Positions 1 through 11,295 of a DNA stretch of 64,000 bases are shown one piece after another. The position numbers and the translations under genes were made by a program. Within the stretch, counting starts at the first letter, position 1. Every line of letters begins with the position of its first letter. Source of the stretch: Phytophthora colocasiae (Eukaryota > Oomycota > Peronosporomycetes > Peronosporales > Peronosporaceae); NCBI GenBank assembly GCA_018806915.1, contig JAGKQI010000083.1, forward strand, positions 682,001 to 746,000. The letters are read 5' to 3'. The notes below the pieces were generated by a model. It worked only from the letters and a program-made list of their open reading frames with translations, was not told where the DNA came from and did not search any database.

Positions 1-638
1 CCGTTGCCCGTACGTTTGCTGTTTCCGGCATTGAACTTACACTAATGCTGTGCAGGACCGCCTGTGGAACTTGTTTTCCCCTCCTTGGCTAATCCTGGGT
101 CCGCTGCTACATGTGCCGCTTCCGCTACCGCGTCGTGAAACGAGGCTCGCCGTTCAGCCCGTTCATCTCTCGCAGCACTAGCCGATCGTCGAACCATACT
201 TTCCTTTAACTTTCAGTATCTGTGCCTTCCTTATCTGTGTCTTCCGTATCCGTGTCTGTAACTTCCTTGTTCGTGACTTCCGTATCCGTGTCCGTAACTT
301 CCTGTAATACAAAACCCAGTCTCATGTTCAGTATCTGTATCTTACTAACCCCTCAGTAACAGTATCTGTGGCTCATGCTGTGCGGAATCTCTGTAGATGG
401 CCTTCTTGCCCTGTGTCTGTAGTAGGCCCGTATTGCCTAACGTCTGTGCTTCCTTACTTCCGTACGCCTACAGGATAGGCCAGTACACCTAGTGCCAGTA
501 TTGCACCACTCCCAGTACAGAGTGTCCTGCCATGGTCCTTGCCCACTGTGACTAGGCTCGCAAAGTCCACCTTATTGCAAACTTGCCCAGAAAGCCACTG
601 TAATGACCACCATGTCGGCTACTTCTCTTAAACGCCGC
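1..638. other. non-coding, short degenerate repeats
   Basis: No convincing gene is seen. The stretch between about 205 and 305 is a degenerate C/T-rich repeat. A 25-base unit beginning cttccgtatccgtgt occurs at 241-265 and again at 277-301 with one difference (period 36), and a looser copy precedes it. The stretch lies outside the LTR that begins near 639 and may belong to an older repeat or to host intergenic DNA. Confidence 0.5.
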
Positions 639-1590
639 TGTAATCCAACTAGAGGGAGCGTGTGGGTCACACGAGCAGGAGCTAGAAGTCGTCTGTCACC
701 AGTAAAACTAGGTGGACCAACCGGTTGCTGAAATCCAGCAGAGACAGCTTAGGGAGGGGACATTAGCAGCAACTACCAACCTCGGGTAGGTTGACAGTCT
801 GTCCTCACGCTTGCCCGAACATGTAACATGCAAATATACGTAAACTGAGACTCTCATGATACGTCTTCACCTTCCACGTTCCAGACTCAGTTCATACGGC
901 CAAGACGCCATCAGTAGGCACCGTAGCCACCCGGTCGCTAACCGAGATCCCAGCCCTCTACACAGACTCCTTCATGATTGCCACCTCAGAACCCTGTGCC
1001 TCACCTCACTAATGACTCGATACGCCTCCGCCGACCAGTACGTCGCAGAACGAAGCCACGTACGAAACCTCTGAATGCTGTTGGGTGAAGCCGACCCCTT
1101 GGTCGCAGTACTCCACGCGTCGTGTTTAGCTGCTTAACTCTTCTCAACCGAGCAGAATCGCAACTGGGAGGTGTGGCGGCTGACCGCACACCCAGAGCTC
1201 CCCTAGCTACCGTCGCCCTTCTAGACTACACCTAAACTAACTATACTGGTCGCCACCGTCAGGATCTTCCTTCGGCGACGCTCTGCAAGCTTTCTCCGCC
1301 GTTCACTGTCTTCTATCTGCGTCGTTCGCCTTGGTCGTATACTTATCTCCATCGTAACTGCTCCGTGTCATCCCTCCTGTAGCGATCTTCTCATGTAGCC
1401 GTCGTCCTGCAACTTCAACGTCTCCGCCAATGTCTTGTGTCTGTAGCCCTGCTCGTCACCGTCCTGCACTCCGTTGATCCCGATTGACTTGTCGTCCACT
1501 TTCAACTGTCTTCGTCGTCACCAGTGAGATCAATTGTCACTGCGACGCGGGATTCTTCTGACATTGCTTGTGTTCCAGGTGCGTGGAGCA
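639..1590 (-). mobile_element. Ty3/gypsy 3' end remnant (LTR plus polyprotein tail)
   Basis: This segment aligns along its length with 57355-58270, the 3' end of the large gypsy element at the right of the window. Shared blocks include the start (tgtaatccaact here, tgaaattccaact there), the block around gaatgctgttgggtgaagcc, and the block ccaggatcttccttcggcgac. An LTR of roughly 600-850 bp probably begins at 639; its inner edge could not be fixed. A short minus-strand coding tail with an IDLT..D motif (about 1507-1570) matches the IIDLTDDGDG end of the other copy. Homology stops where the kinase pseudogene begins, so this element (or a deletion that followed its insertion) truncates that gene. 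Only this 3' end is present. Confidence 0.6.
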
Positions 1591-3814
1591 CTACCTGTCC
1601 ACATTATCATCCGAAGCCACGGTAATAGCGTACACACTGTTGAGATACGCTTTTAAGCGCTCGTCGTCCAAATACCCTGCTGTGGTTGAGTTCCCCGCGT
1701 ACAACTCCGCCTCTCCTGCACTTGAAATAGTGAAAATCTCGCGTATTCCACTAACGAAAATGGTCCCAGTAGCACTGACAGAAACTCCCCACAACATCGT
1801 GTTGTTCGTCGTCGTAAGGTAAGGTTTGAGATCGAGAATTGTCGATACGGTTGGTTTTACTGTATCTGAACTCGGTGTGGTTGTTACTGTTGGAGTTGAC
1901 GTTGGTGTTGCTGACGGAGTGGGCGATGGTGTGGGTGAAGTTGATGTTGATGTGTCTGAAATTGAAGTAGAAATCGACACAGATGAAGAATGTGACGAGG
2001 AAGCTCCAAAAACAATTCCCACTGCAACAGCCACCGCTGCGAAAGTGAGGAATACAACAACAGCTGCAATTTTGGATGAACGGGGAACTCCTTTCCACTT
2101 CACTTTAGCTGCTTTCACTGGTGTGTTCGTGTCGAGTTTCGCTGGTTGCTGCTGTTCAGGCGGTTCTTCCTCCATGGCGTTTTCCTCTAGAACAGGCAAG
2201 ATGTTTGGTCCCTTGTCAACGTTGACAACTACATCTTGATCAGAAGCCTCGACGGCGTCCACCGATGTGTTAATCAATGCTTCGATACACGGTGAAACGC
2301 CTTCAATCAGTGCCTTTAAGGCTTCCACCACCTTCGGCATCGCTGGACGTTGATCTGGGGACCCATTGCAGCAATGAGAAATCAATGTCCAGACATCGTC
2401 AGATATCGATTTCAGATCTCTCTTTGGGAGATCGTGAGCCAGTTTGCAAGCGTGTAGTTCTTCGTCATTCGTGATTTCAGAATATGGTGATTTCCCCACT
2501 ATCGCGTGGTAAATTGTCATTCCAAATGAATAGACATCCGATTTCGTGTTAGGTAGCTTCCCTTTAACACACTCGGGAGCCAAATAGCGAATTGCATCTG
2601 TGATCTCAACACCTGCATCTGCTGCTGTGCCATTCACAAGACGTTTCTTCTTGAGCGCGATCCAGTCGAAACTGCGATCGAAATCACCCACTTTCCCCTT
2701 GGCCGGAGTGCCAGTAATCAGGATATTGTCACACTTTAAATCTCCATGAACGATCCCAATCGAGTGCATCTTCGCAATTCCTTGAGCTGCTTGAGCCAGT
2801 ATTTCGAGACTGACATTGTAGCGGTTTGGGCCTACTTGTCGTAGGTGTTTGTCTAATGGACCTACATCACAGTACTCCATCACGACGAAAGGAGCTGCTG
2901 TGAAGTAGCAGGCACCGTAGAGGCGGCAAATATTGTTATAGTTGCTTAGCCGTTGCCAAAGTTTCATCATACTGTTGAATTTTTCCTTCTCTTTCTCCGA
3001 CTTGGCAACATTTTCATTGAAAATCTTCACTGCTACTGGAGTACCATCTGTAAGTGCAGCTTTGTAGATCTTCGCATCACCACCGTACCCAATGATAGCA
3101 TCCATGTCGACTTCAATCTCATCCTCAGTAATGAACCAGTCTGGCAAGTTTTGGATCTCAGATCGGACGCTACGACTGGAATTTGCCCATAGTTTCTCCT
3201 TCATCACACTGATCACCTGATCGCCACTTTCCTCCATTGAGGCTTCATCACGACGTCCCATGCGAGCCATGATCGCTAATAACTCTTTCTGGTTCTCTGG
3301 GTCACTCATAGCCACCATCACTTCCTTCGAGTCGACTAAGTCGATGTACCGATGGACTGCGATGCCTGATGCTTCCGTCGATCGAGCACTGGACACTAAG
3401 ACGTTGCGTTATGAGCTTACTTGTTTTCCTTGCATTGTTACTCGCATTATCCATTTCTTTGTGAAAGAGAAGTTGCTTGAGGATATTTTTCTTCATAAAT
3501 TTATCCAAAACCCGTTCATATTCCTTCACTTCAGCCTGAAACTTGACAATCATTTTCTGTAAACCTTCAGTGAGTTGGTCTTGGTTTTGGACGCGTTCAA
3601 GCAAGTCCAACACCCACCGAAAAGCTTCAGTATCTTCCGTGATATTGTCTCTCTGAGTCTTAATGGACGAGGCCTTTTCTTCCATTCCACCTACAACTTG
3701 AGCTATTTGGTAACATACTTCAGCTAACTCGAAGCCAGCGCTAACCAATACGCCAGAACCTGGAACAAATGCGTTGGCAGTAGCGATCGCGACGTTCTTC
3801 ACTGCGTTCTTCAT
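1591..3814 (-). pseudogene. TKL receptor-like kinase, copy 1, truncated and frameshifted
   Basis: The ATG at 3814 opens the same N-terminal helical domain as copies 2 and 3 (PGSGV loop, then heptad-like helices). The frame changes between about 3340 and 3375, just after the RHRSP segment. From there the kinase domain reads cleanly: Gly-rich loop GYGGDAKIYKA, VAVK lysine, HGDLKCDN catalytic loop, DFDRS in place of DFG, and APE. Next come a short linker without copy 2's acidic insert, a hydrophobic span (VVVFLTFAAVAVAVGIVFGA), a Ser/Thr/Pro stalk and the start of the NHL propeller. Homology ends near 1598 inside the first propeller blades, where the gypsy remnant begins. The product would lack most of its presumed sensor domain. 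Confidence 0.85.
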
Positions 3815-4299
3815 CTTGGGTCGCTAAAATTCGTTGGTGGAAATTCGAATTCTTCGGTACCAGGACGTAGATGTTGAAGCTTGCTGTTAATCTATTGAGA
3901 GCACAAGAAGCTACGAGAGGTTGGTTTCTATTCAATCCTGCTCTATCATGGGATTAACCCTATCGTCACCCAGAGCCATTTCTATATTAAGCAATCCATA
4001 CTTTATTCAAGTGAAAATAGTTAAACCGTACTTGAAGTAAGGTTTGATATATTAAGTTTCATCAGGTTATTATCGTACTTAGCGATTATTTAATTGGTTT
4101 TCAGGTTGAAACCTACTTCATGTATGCTTTTGAATGCTGCGTTATGATTCGACAAAATAACGAAGGAGCCACGCTCAACCGCAACATTGGCGCTAGCAAC
4201 GACAACATTCCCACTAATAGCAGTACCGTGGAAGACGTGGAGGAACCTGGCGACGCCTCAGATGGACACTGTGGTAGGCAATTGGTCAGGAGACGTTGT
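3815..4299. other. intergenic, no gene seen
   Basis: AT-rich sequence upstream of kinase copy 1 and upstream of the methyltransferase remnant. It probably holds the former promoter of copy 1. Short open frames at 4113-4358 on both strands have no recognisable content. Confidence 0.5.
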
Positions 4300-4990
4300 T
4301 CTCCTTCTGGAAATATGAGCTCTACATGATGCGCGAGATCTACCGCCGCAAGAAGCACCTGTAGTCCATGCCCATCGACATGCAGCGCCCCCTACCGCAG
4401 TCCTCCACCATCCGCAACTTGCACCACTTTGTCAATCCTGCCCACCACAATAAGGTCTTCTAGCGTATGGTTCATGCACAATTGGATAATAGACCGATCG
4501 TGTAGCTTCCCGAAGTTACACTGTTGCTGAGTTCTCTGCGCCACTTCTCCAAGCTCAAGAGCAATCTCCACCAGTTCGTACGCGACTCAGAGTCTTGGTG
4601 TATGCACTTAATGATAAATTGCTGTTGTGGTGCTGCAGGGCAGAAGGAGCGTGATATGTCACACCTAGGATCAGGAGCTGCATCGTGTGCTGGAGAGTTC
4701 CTGATGGCCTGCGGTAATGATAAAGGTGTGTTCCTGTCCTTGAGGCTGCTTACGTTTCTTGTATACTCACACTTAATCGTTTGATCTTACAGAATGTTGG
4801 GGCAGTGTCGTGACCTGCTTATTGTCAGTAGCGCCAAATGTGATCGAGTACATTGCTGCGTTCAAACGGTTGAAACCCAGCGGCTATTGGATTAGTGTGG
4901 TATTAGGCGGTGGAGGTGTCGAAGACGAGCTTTACGAGCAGTCGGTGGAGCTTGGGTACGAATATTGGGACCTCAAGTCTATTCGATGAG
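4300..4990 (+). pseudogene. carnosine N-methyltransferase-like (N2227 family) remnant
   Basis: Three pieces in order match the CARNMT1/N2227 family, SAM-dependent enzymes that methylate carnosine-type dipeptides. They are an FWKYELYMMRE segment near 4302, a KLKSNLHQFVRD segment followed by GQKERD (about 4555-4655), and SCAGEF followed by CWGSVVTC...APNVIEYI...LKPSGYWI (about 4685-4900). A clean GT-AG intron fits at 4726-4792; splicing there joins K-E-C-W exactly as the family requires. A second possible 39-nt intron ends at ctgcag near 4630. Stop codons interrupt the first third. The central SAM-binding motif region between ERD and SCAGEF is missing. Family identity is recognised from remembered motifs, not from a search. 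Confidence 0.6.
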
Positions 4991-5278
4991 GGAAAGTGCG
5001 ATCACTGTGTTGTAGGATGATGAACGTCCGATGAACAGTCAATGGTGTTTATCGAGCTCTTTAGTAAGCTCTCTACAACTCTGATACACCTTATCTCCCT
5101 ACTACTGTGCATCTGCCACAAATGCGGTTGTAGCGATGCTGGAATGTTTCAGTGACCAGTTCATCCAAAAGATTGGAGCTAGAGGATATATCCTTTTGAA
5201 TATTGCAACTACTTTATCGCAACCTACTCGTTTGTTGGTTTCTCACCCTGGCTGGTCAATCCGGCTTTGGTAAGATGG

Positions 5279-5364
5279 ACATACAAAAATACGATATTTG
5301 GTCCACAAAACGGTGCACTACGCAACGTAATGACACATACAAAAATACCATATTTGGTCCACAA
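5279..5364. repeat. two direct 30-base repeats with an atatttggtccac core
   Basis: Positions 5279-5308 and 5335-5364 are 29/30 identical (acatacaaaaatac, one variable base, then atatttggtccacaa). They lie just upstream of the piggyBac-like coding region and could be subterminal transposase-binding repeats. No matching copies were seen at the other end of that element. The core atatttggtcc also occurs in the inverted arms at about 10365 and 13455 and near 14835. Confidence 0.6.
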
Positions 5365-5605
5365 CCTATCTAGTGTAATAGTCAGTGGGTTCACTTCGAA
5401 GTCGCAGAGCGGAGCACGACGGCGATCAGGATCGAAGGAGTTCAGGATACAGCAAATGACGGAAAGAGTCATCAAGCGCCCGCGTAGAACGCTTGATCAT
5501 CAAGACAACAGTGCAGTAGCCTTGCCCAGCGGTAACGTATTCATTCCTGAATCTGACCGCCGTAATAGCTGACTAATGTGATCACATATAGCAACATCTA
5601 CGTCT

Positions 5606-8600
5606 GTGAGTTTCAAGGAAGCCTGGAAAACGTTACGGCGTGCTGGTTGGACATCTAAACCACCCTCTAGGCGCAGTTTGGATATACACTATCGCTACGT
5701 CCATCCAGGAGGCAATCCAAATGGGAAACAAGGAGAAGACTATTTGTTAGGTGAAAACGCTGTTGTGGAGCATTTTAACGATTTCTATGGAGATGACGGA
5801 TTGGATATTGTGAGAACAGCCTCTGAGCGAGTTGTAGACGTTTAAGGTATTGATGGTGGAAGTTTAGGCCTTGCTTGCGTCACCCCTCCGGCTGGTTACC
5901 GAAGAGAGCGTAGTGCTCCGATGTCTTCTCAAACAACGCGTGTGGAAGATGAGCGTACGGTTTGTCCTCCAAAAGCTGTCAGTCATCGAGACATTGTTAT
6001 TCAAAGTGACAGAGGATCGAGGATGGGTGAAAACCACCCAGCATCAGTTCCCGACGCAAATGCTGATCCACAACAGAATACTGAGAGCGCCATTCTCAGC
6101 CCTCTATGCGCGGTGTGCGCATCCGCCTGTTCAAACCAATGATCATGTACGGCTTGTGGATCATTTTTACATCACTTTTGTTCCCATGACATTTGCAAGA
6201 CTCTCGGATTGCTGGACTCAGATGGACAGCCAATGCTGGATTTTGGAGATGCTTCCTATTGCAGCAAGAAATGCTACGAAATGAAGTCAGCGAAAGCGGA
6301 TGAATATTCGCCTCGCATTGCTGCTTTAAGTATACCTTCTGCTTCAACGCTAAGTATCGAAACGTCCCCAAGGACGCTCGCATCCAAGCCCGCCACACCT
6401 CACGCGAAGCCGAAAACAGCTAGCAGTTCCCAAACCACCAGGAAAACACTCTCAAACGTGACGGCAGCAAAACAAAATTCAACGCTAAATACAACATCTC
6501 GCTCCAGCGGAACAAAACCACGGGCAAGATCATTGAAGCCAAAACGCGAAGGAAATGCCCCCCAAAAGAAAGAAACAACTGCAGTAACATATCGAAAGGA
6601 ATTGTTGTATCGGACACAAGTAGCAGCGCAAAAGTTTGTTGGCGCAAACGTGGCTTTCACACCTGCGGAGGAGAGCTGGATGAATCCTCAGCATTATCGA
6701 GATGTTGGCGCAAGTTTTCTGATTGGGATTGTTGCTAAGTACTCGGTGCTCAACAAGTCAAATGTAGGGGGTGTCGCCCTACCAACGGCTTTGTTTCAGA
6801 TCCGATGGACAAGCACCGTTTTTCAAGGCAAAGTTCATGTTCACAACATCGAAGAAAGTGATGTTTATCGTGGGATAAAAAACTATGTGGATATCAAGAA
6901 GAAGAATTTCGAGTTTGGTGAATCTTGGAGTGCGCTTTGCACTATGGTCCCGACGTATACAAATATTCCAACGTTGACAGATGCATTCGATGAGGTGGAG
7001 GAAGGTGACTACCGCGAATGGTCTGTGTTTCGGAGCAAGAACGAGCTGCATATCGATCTGTGTCCTGCAGAGGTAGAGGCGATTTCAGGGATGACATTTT
7101 CGCAGACGGCTACACTTGGTAAGGCACCGGGTCTATTTTCACACGCCGATGGATCTACAACGACCAAGCTCTGCGACGCGAGCAAAACACTTTTCGGTCA
7201 AACCGCAAGCTCAAGCTTTTTTGCTTTTTTACCTTTATCACTGTGGAAGCAAGTTGTCATTTTTTCAAATGACTATGCTTCAAAAAGCGCCAACCCACCA
7301 GCGGCGCCTATAACACTCGAAGAGGTGATGAAATTCCTTGGTATTCAGTGGTATATGACGCTTGTAGACAAGGGAGAGATCCGAAATTACTGGTTTGCTA
7401 GCGAAGATGACAATATATTTCCTGGAAGTTCGTCGACGAGTCTGGGAACGGTGATGACATGGAAGAGATACCTGCATATTCGCAGCAATTTGGCGTTTCG
7501 TGGAGATATAACAGCAGCCGAATTAAAACGAGACCCCGCCGCCAAAATCCGCCCTCTAATCGCAATGCTGAAGAATCGGTGTAGTCGCCACGTTATTCCA
7601 GGCAGAAATGTTGCTGTTGATGAAGCGAGTATTGCGTACAGATCGAAATACGCGAGGCACATTAACCCAAGCAAACCGACCGGGAAGTACCACTTCAAAC
7701 TATACGCTTGCTGTTGTTCTACGTCGTGGATAGTTCTGAACTTTAAACTCCACTGCGCTAGCGAACTACGCGCTCGTCTAAGCAACGTTGTTTCCGATGG
7801 CGAGATCGATGACCTAGCAGCACTGACGGCTAAGTCTTCAGACATTAGGACTCACGTTCTTGAAGTCACCAACTCGCTGAAAGGATCAAGAAGGGTGGTA
7901 AATACCGATAACTTTTATACCTCGTGTTTACTTCTCGAGAGTCTACGAACGATTGGTCTTTACGGCCGAGGCACCGTGCGCGCTTCAAGTAAACACTTCC
8001 CAAAGTTTACTATGATTCTGCCAGAGGATGAAAAAAGGGGAACCATGAAGCAAGGAGTGTGTTTGGAGAAGCATATAGTCGCGGCAAGCTGGGTCGATGG
8101 ATCTATCGTTAATGTTATTTCAAATGCTGATGACTCTGGAACGACGACAGTGTACCGCCGCATTCGACAAGATCGAGAGGCCTTTACAGCTCCAACATGC
8201 ATCAAAGAGTACAACTCGGCGATGCAGGGTGTGGAATCGTCATGACCAAATGCGGGGCCGGTTTTCCGTTGCAAACGGTCACACGTTTAAAAAGTGGCAC
8301 AAAAGCTCGCAATGGCGATGATAGATATTGCGCGGTGCAACGCCTACATATGTCATCAAATGGCGTTGGGGAGAATCAATCCTGTGGACGATGAAGAAGC
8401 TGATGACAACCCTATACCTGGCTGTCGTGACGAACACCGTGCCTTTGTGGCGAACCTGGTTCGCGAGATGTTTAACGGGACCTGGAAGACGTCCTTAGAT
8501 GACATGGATGGACTGTTGTTTGCGAATAACCACGACGGAACATCCTCTATTCTAACCGAGACACCCGCAATGGCTATTCCAAACCTGGTTGAAGAACCTT

Positions 8601-8932
8601 GCACTGCCAGAGAGTCCTGGATAGTACTAAAAGATCGCAGCCGAGCCATGCGGGAATGTACCATTTGTCGGTTTGAATGCAGGACACCAACCCAAAAAAC
8701 CGATTATTGCGAAAAGCACAAAGTTGCGTTGTGCAAACGGACATATCCTGTAGACACAACAAAACCATATCTGTGTCAAGTAGCGTCGTGGTCGTGCTGG
8801 CAGAAATTCCATGGATATTACTTCCCGAAACAAGTCTTTAATATTGATGGGCGATTGATGCGCAGCTCATCGATTTATAAAGCCCAAGCACCGTTCCTCA
8901 AAGAAGCGAAGTCTACAAAGAAAACGACGTAA
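5606..8932 (+). pseudogene. piggyBac-family transposase, multiply broken
   Basis: The coding stretch is a piggyBac-type cut-and-paste transposase. It starts with an N-terminal LRRAGW region, followed by a Cys/His zinc-finger region (CAVC...CTACG...HHFC...YCSKKC) near 6105-6280, a basic Ser/Thr/Lys-rich linker, and the DDE domain. VAVDEAS (about 7612) and NTDNFYTS (about 7905) carry the first two catalytic aspartates. The third, in the GVDRHDQM-type motif near 8230, is destroyed by a one-base insertion; a one-base deletion about 70 bases later (caca-aaag-ctc) restores the frame. Two in-frame stops (TAA ending 5845, TGA near 6141) lie upstream. The C-terminal Cys-rich domain (CTICRFEC...CEKH...LC) reads to the stop at 8932. 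No ATG opens the first segment; its GTG start is not credible. TTAA target duplications and TIRs were not found. Confidence 0.88.
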
Positions 8933-8961
8933 AGATCTTCCAGTAATTACTACCGAATGAA

Positions 8962-9382
8962 TCACCTGTTCTTTGATACTGCTGCCATGGATTGCTTTAC
9001 GGGGATCATCTTAGCCCAGAAAGGATCAAATATATTGAAAATTGTATGAAGGATAACTGTAGAAAATGAAATGAGTATTTCATGAATTGTTGTTTTCAAA
9101 AGCTTGAGTCTCTTGAAATCAGTATTTTCAGGAGGATATACAAGCGCAAACAAAGCAATCGTCTGAATATTGTTTATTATTTGTACTTGTACTACATGAA
9201 CGGCAGAGGAATAGAACTCGTGATGTCCCACCGTAGTATGTAGACGACTCAACGCAAGAGGCAAGCATTGTAACAAGATATGACTTGGCCAACCTTGACG
9301 TCACCTTCAACAGACCCATTAGGGCCTCTTTATATCCGGCAAAGGTGTTGAGTGATATCGGTCTGATGGTGATGTGGCCCAA
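8962..9382 (-). pseudogene. fragment of an unidentified membrane protein
   Basis: Two overlapping minus-strand frames join near 9200 into one plausible protein tail: KEALMGLLKVTSRLAKSY in one, then HHEFYSSAVHVVQVQ and a hydrophobic QTIALFALVY segment followed by TVILHTIFNIFD in the other. The composition suggests a multi-span membrane protein. I cannot name the family. It ends just before the left inverted arm. It could also be chance open frame. Confidence 0.3.
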
Positions 9383-9413
9383 TAGCCAGAACAGTAGGCA
9401 GAATTGAATTTCT

Positions 9414-10379
9414 CTGCTAACGAGCTGTGTGTACCGAACGCCATGTTTGACACGCTGGTGCAGTTCCCAGGATCAAACAACTAAGCGCACCCATCCATCT
9501 CGCTGAGTATCATCAAGCAAGCAGTGGAGAGATGGCTTCGCCCCAAATCGCGACCTTGCTGTGAATTTTCGCGTGTTCACCAGAGCTCGGATCCTCGAGC
9601 CAGCCAATAGTAAACGCCGCCACCAATAAATACTGAACTTCTTGAACGGACATTCCACTGATAATGTGGACGTCATGAATCGCTGGACGGTGCCAATGAA
9701 GCGTGCGCTCGCCAATATTCATCGAATCATCGAAGGAGCATGGTGGCAGTGCGACCACGGTGGTGGCGCCATGGGAGAGCAACGATGAAGCTCATCCAAC
9801 TTCGCTACTGGGTAATCAGCACGATGACGGATAGTGGTGTGGCGAGTAGCGTCTCCGACAGCGAGCAGTATCATAGATCAGCACACGGGGCAGAGCAATA
9901 CTGTGTAGTGTGGCGAGTAGCGTCTCCGACAGCGAGTAGTATCATGGATTTCGGAGAGAAGCTAGGCAAGTAACGATGTAGCCACTCTCGTGTGAGGATT
10001 GTCTGGGTCCGGGAAAAATGGGAAATGAGCTGCGTTTGGATTTTGGCGCGTGCTGGGACAGTGCAGTGTGTTTGAAGTTTTCAGCCAATCAAAATGCCAA
10101 AATACCGGAACACAACCTGATTGGCTGCCAGACGCAAAGCGAAGACATTGGCGAAAAGTTTGGATGTTGAAGTTTGCGTTTGCGCGCTAAAATCTTTCTA
10201 CGTTGAAGTCCAAGTTTTTCTCCGATGTCTTCGCTTTTGTTTGACAGCCAATAAAAATGCGTCCCGAGATCCTGACACTCTGATTGGGTGTCTTCGAGTG
10301 ACCCTTAGTGTCGACAGTGCTTCTAAGGTTAACCCTTCCAACGATCTTGGGACCAAATATCTTTCTTTGTGTATGCCAG
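9414..10379 (+). repeat. left arm of a 966-bp near-perfect inverted repeat
   Basis: This arm is the reverse complement of 13436-14402. All open frames inside it reappear unchanged in the other arm; the one difference noticed is an extra C in the right arm (cagttccc versus cagttcccc). Inside are a 38-base direct repeat (9837-9874 and 9908-9945, core gtgtggcgagtagcgtctcc) and an imperfect hairpin at 10118-10254. Several CCAAT-type boxes lie just upstream of the DOT1-like gene, so the arm probably contains that gene's promoter. Beyond the outer edge, weak similarity between the flanks continues. Confidence 0.9.
10118..10254. repeat. imperfect hairpin nested in the inverted arm
   Basis: The two halves pair imperfectly: attggctgcc...gcgaagacattggcgaaaag on one side and the complement of ctttttctccgatgtcttcgc...cagccaat on the other. 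CCAAT motifs sit at both ends. The same hairpin is present in the right arm at about 13561-13697. It may be a small foldback element that inserted before the arm was duplicated. Confidence 0.65.
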
Positions 10380-10410
10380 TTTCACTTTTCAGTCGAAGAC
10401 GCGGTGTACG

Positions 10411-11295
10411 ATGGCCGATTTCTCTGATAAAGAAGACCTGCAACTGTATCGACTAGCGAAGACTCAAGTGGACGCAGGAAAAAAAATATGCTGGCGAAAA
10501 GTGTGGTTGGGAATGCCATTTTGTGGTAAAAGCCAACACCAACTCCAAATCAGGCTAAAGACACTAAAGAAAACGTACGGCATCGACTTAAATGGTTTTC
10601 CGAGGCGCTTCACAGGTGTCCAAGACAGAGGAAAGAAAGCTCCAGGAACCCGAAAAGCCAATGCTGATGCGCCCATGGACATTCACCTTGTCATTTCGAC
10701 GCTTTTTGCGACTGTCCCGCGGCAAACGATTCCTTTTCCAGATCACCACACTGGCGAAGTGACTCCACCCGGTGTTTCCGACATCCTTGACGTTCTCCCG
10801 GACCTTCAAGCGAAGGATGTTTTTCTTGATGTTGGCTCAGGAGTTGGAAACATCGTGGCTCAAGTGGCACTCCAAACGCGGGTCGGGATGTGCATCGGTA
10901 TTGAACTTCAGCAACAATTGGCTCATATGTCTGGGTCGTTGTTTTCTAGTAGCGCTTTACAGCATCCAAGACTGAAGATCGTTACTGTCTATCACGGCGA
11001 CATAAGATATATGGACAAGACAGTCAACACTGTGGCAAAGCGTGCTACCGTTGTGTACGCGAATAATCTTGTTTTCGAACCTACCAGCAATGTGGCACTA
11101 GAAGAACTGTTCACATCATCAAGACGATTGGAGCATGTTATTGTCACTGAGAGAGTCTGTGCTCGCCATCGAACTGGAAGGTGTAAACGAAACTTTTGCT
11201 CCACCTGGAAGCTTTGTCAACCTATTGGCATTTCCGTGTCTTGGTCTTCAAAACGGCGTTATGCGTACTGGTACACGAAGCGTACACCCCAGTGA
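10411..11295 (+). CDS. SANT/Myb-like plus DOT1-like methyltransferase
   Basis: The protein is 294 aa from ATG 10411; an in-frame ATG at 10369 lies inside the inverted arm. Residues about 4-58 resemble the short Myb/SANT-like domain common in oomycete transposon-linked proteins (KKICW...CGKSQHQL..RLKTLKKTYG). Residues about 100-250 resemble the DOT1 class-I methyltransferase fold: SAM motif DVGSGVG at 140-146, acidic residue at 165, and a VVYANNLVFEP motif at 215-223 like the NNFAF segment of DOT1. DOT1 enzymes methylate H3K79. Whether this shortened form does so is not shown. The tail is rich in Cys, Arg and Trp. It has no introns and starts 31 bp after the left arm. It could be a transposon-borne gene. 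Confidence 0.7.
   Translation: MADFSDKEDLQLYRLAKTQVDAGKKICWRKVWLGMPFCGKSQHQLQIRLKTLKKTYGIDLNGFPRRFTGVQDRGKKAPGTRKANADAPMDIHLVISTLFATVPRQTIPFPDHHTGEVTPPGVSDILDVLPDLQAKDVFLDVGSGVGNIVAQVALQTRVGMCIGIELQQQLAHMSGSLFSSSALQHPRLKIVTVYHGDIRYMDKTVNTVAKRATVVYANNLVFEPTSNVALEELFTSSRRLEHVIVTERVCARHRTGRCKRNFCSTWKLCQPIGISVSWSSKRRYAYWYTKRTPQ

Noticed and set aside
241..301. CRISPR-like repeat
   Set aside because: Only two good units with an 11-base gap and no conserved spacer structure; it is a degenerate tandem repeat.
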